This document shows positions 61,501-64,000 of a stretch of 64,000 nucleotides of DNA, in pieces; the first letter of the stretch is position 1; every line of letters starts with the position of its first letter. Below the pieces are notes generated by a model, which did not search any database, was not told where the DNA came from, and saw only the letters and a list, made by a program, of their open reading frames with translations. Source of the DNA: Gymnogyps californianus (taxonomy: Eukaryota; Chordata; Aves; Accipitriformes; Cathartidae); NCBI RefSeq assembly GCF_018139145.2, contig NC_059471.1, positions 204,371,494 to 204,435,493 of the forward strand, written 5' to 3'. Position numbers and translations under genes: made by a program.

Positions 61501-64000
61501 TTGTCCTCCACGGCTTCGGCTGCCTCCTCAGCATAGCGAAGACTGGCTCTGTCCGCAGTGCAGTATGGGTAGACTTTATCTTTTAATGTAAAAATATTAT
61601 TAGCAGTATATATCTGCCGAGGAGAGAACGCTGTCAACACTATATATCATGCATGGGATCTTCACCGGGAAAGGCATTTTGATGGGGTTTAAATAATTCT
61701 TTATATTCTGAATATTACCTATTCAGAAAGACTGACCGTAATCTGAATTTTCTTCCTGGCTGATCTCCTAAACAGCTTTCGCTAATATGCTAAAGCAGCC
61801 CAGGTGGCACTCGAGCATTTTGAAGGCTTTTAAAAACAACTTGCCCTGTTCCCAGGGAAAAGCACCACCAGAGAGTGGTGCAGGGCTGAGGAGAGCCTCA
61901 CACCAGCTCAGGAGAGGTCAAGAAATTGTTTTACCCACTGTTTCCTGATGGCAAAGGAACAGGTTTCTGTATTCAGCTGCAAATAGCAAAAGCTGTATAG
62001 ATCTCTTCAGCAAGCTCAACACCACCCCCCTCCTCGCTTCAGCAAGCACTGGGACAGGAGGTTGGACAGCTGCAGAGAGCAAAAATTTTCAGTTTAAGGG
62101 AGAATTTAACAAGAGCCCACATGGATCCGGTGACATTTGGTTTCTTAACACGTTAGATGTAAGACAGCTGGAGACAAGTGGTGGATCTTGCTGTGGCGCA
62201 AGGCTGCTGCACCCAGGACCACGTTATCTCTTTGCGTAGGGAGGGGAGCCCAGGTCTGCTCCCCAGCGCCAGGAGCAGCCGGCCAGCAAACGCTGCCAGG
62301 CAGTCTGTGGGGACGCGCAATTACACTCCCAGACACAAAGCTGAAGAAGTGATAACGAAAGAAGCTTGTGGCTTTTCAACCGTCTTTGAGGGATAAAAGC
62401 CAAGAACCATCATTTTTCTGCACAGAGTGCCTGTGTTCAGAAGAATAATGCCGCAATCTTTCTCTGCTTTCAGCTCTGAGCTAATTATTCCCTCTCCTCT
62501 CCTCTTTGCAAGGGTGCCTTTGCTGCATGTTTCATTAAAAAATGAGTTGGAGTAGTTTCTGCTGCGTCAGTTGGGAGTTTATCACCGTATCTCCAGGAAT
62601 CCCACAGAAAGGGAAGCTTCAGGGGAACTGAAATTGTCCTGAGATTTCTGCACCCGAGACAGATACCAAAATGCCCCACAGATGGGAAGAGTGACAGATC
62701 AAACCACCACGACCAGAAGACATAACTAAGGTTAGTGAACATGGTTAGGAAGTTAATCTGGAGCACATGTCGTCAACCTGTCATCCAGAGCACAGAAGTG
62801 CAGAGCGTGAGGTCCTTCGGGGAGGAGATTTGGTTCAGCCAGAAGGTGTGAAGGCAGGACGGCTGCAAAATCTTCTCTGGGCAGTTCCAAGAGGGTATTG
62901 CAGATGGACAGGACTGAACAGGACTGCAGAGCATGACAGTTGGCCCATTTTGGGGGTGTTGATACCAGCGGTGCCCAGGGCTACACTGATGCTCTGCATT
63001 TTTCCCACAGGTATGAAATTACCTTTTAACTTCAGCTGAGAATTAAACCTGGTGAACCCTGTCTCTGATCCCACGACAGAGTCCTTGGCAAGGACTCGTC
63101 CTGGCCAAGATGTCCTGAGCAGGTCAGACACCGGCCAGACAGAGACAATTGCTATTCTTTGGCCCATTTCTCTCCATGGATTACAGGGAGCAGGTGATTT
63201 AGACAACTACATCCAGTTCAGCCCAAGCCAGGCAAGGCAAATCTTTCCTTTTATCGGGATGTCTTAAAAAAATCTAACTTGGCAGCAGTAAGGCATTTGA
63301 TGAACTATATTATCTCACTGCTTTTTGTACTGCTCTGAATACATTCATCTGCTGTCTTGTCTTGTATTATACCTGGCCGTCTTTATGTTCCGTGTTTGTG
63401 CAGTACCGAGTCCTGCCATGCGATTAGGGCTCCTCTGAACAACAGCAAAGCCAATAAATAATAACAGGCTGTGGCAGAAACACAGCGTTTTACCAGGGCA
63501 GAAATTACTGGTCACTGGGAGCATCTTTTTAGGTATGTTATAGAGCTGAGCTCTCTGCAGGCTGTGGGTGAACCTATATTAAGTATAAACCTCCCTGTTG
63601 CTGACTTTTGCCCTCCCCAGAAGTACAGCGTGATTAATTCTCTGCAGACAGCTCAGAGGCCTTAAAACCACCTTTCAAAAGCTCCAAGGGACCGGACAGC
63701 AAGAGGCATGTTCACCCTTGCTATTACCTTGCTAGGTACAAAGGGGACAGACTTCGCTGTTGAAGCACATCTGTGGGGCTCTCTTTGCGGCTCCAAGTGC
63801 CCAGAGCCCTCCCGCCTGGGCTGGACGGCAGTGCAAGAGCAAAGTAGACCTCTGGAGAGCACAGGAGGATTTTGATGCTTCTCTTTACAGCTTTAATTTC
63901 TGTCTGAGCACTTAGGAGTCCCAGGCCAGCCTAGAGCTTTTCTTGTGATTTAAGACACTGTAATATACTTGTCATCCTTCAGGCTTAAATGCATCTCTGA
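55561..64000. other. Non-coding stretch, no gene recognised
   Basis: No gene or known repeat is recognised. Sequence is AT-rich until about 60100 and GC-richer from there to the end. The longest frame (61088-61534 minus, 148 codons) lies in GC-rich DNA that is also open on the plus strand and carries no known domain. A C-run lies at about 57345-57353 and an 11-bp tandem repeat at 59659-59680. Confidence 0.5.
59659..59680. repeat. 11-bp tandem repeat, two copies
   Basis: AGTAGTATTTC is present twice head to tail (59659-59669 and 59670-59680). It is a local slippage duplication. Confidence 0.8.

Noticed and set aside
61088..61534. 148-codon minus-strand frame
   Set aside because: It is arginine-, alanine- and proline-rich in GC-rich DNA, and the plus strand is open too. 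No domain was recognised.
1..64000. CRISPR array, tRNA/rRNA genes, bacterial operons or phage modules
   Set aside because: I saw no regularly spaced repeats, cloverleaf signatures or prokaryotic gene packing. Interspersed CR1 and LTR elements show vertebrate (avian) DNA.

Overview
The window looks like ordinary non-coding DNA, intergenic or intronic, from a bird. The evidence is the interspersed repeats. There are several CR1 LINE copies with the avian 3' tails (ATTCTATG or ATTCT repeats preceded by a TTCCAAC-type stem), and two solo endogenous-retrovirus LTRs of a type widespread in birds (TG...CA ends, CCATACCATATGACATCATG promoter core). I found no bacterial operon, CRISPR array, tRNA, rRNA or recognisable host protein-coding exon. 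Apart from retrotransposon remnants, the open frames are short, have no recognisable domain, and often lie open on both strands at once.

Layout: 1-6850 holds no recognised gene or repeat. About 6850-8130 holds a very old, heavily mutated CR1 copy on the minus strand, of the kind shared with turtles and crocodilians; its reverse-transcriptase core is missing. 9936-10000 and 11972-12078 may be ancient amniote repeat debris. Between them, 10810-10967 is a 158-bp imperfect palindrome that would fold into one long hairpin. A solo LTR lies at 18583-19177 (plus). A 5'-truncated young CR1 end lies at 24294-24810 (minus). A second solo LTR at 38225-38808 (minus) has a perfect 5-bp target duplication. 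The largest element is a CR1 at about 45345-47873 (plus), with a deleted and mutated endonuclease part and an open 365-codon reverse-transcriptase frame. A CR1 of another subfamily lies at about 50402-51142 (plus). A short CR1 tail of a third type ends in a pentanucleotide repeat near 55483-55560. 55561-64000 holds nothing I can name.

The window therefore reads as a repeat archive: a pre-avian CR1 relict, several avian CR1 subfamilies of different age, and two related but distinct LTR subfamilies that share a 40-bp identical promoter segment. I found no convincing undescribed biological system. The least explained structure is the long hairpin at 10810-10967. All family assignments come from reading and memory of family consensus features; no database search was possible.
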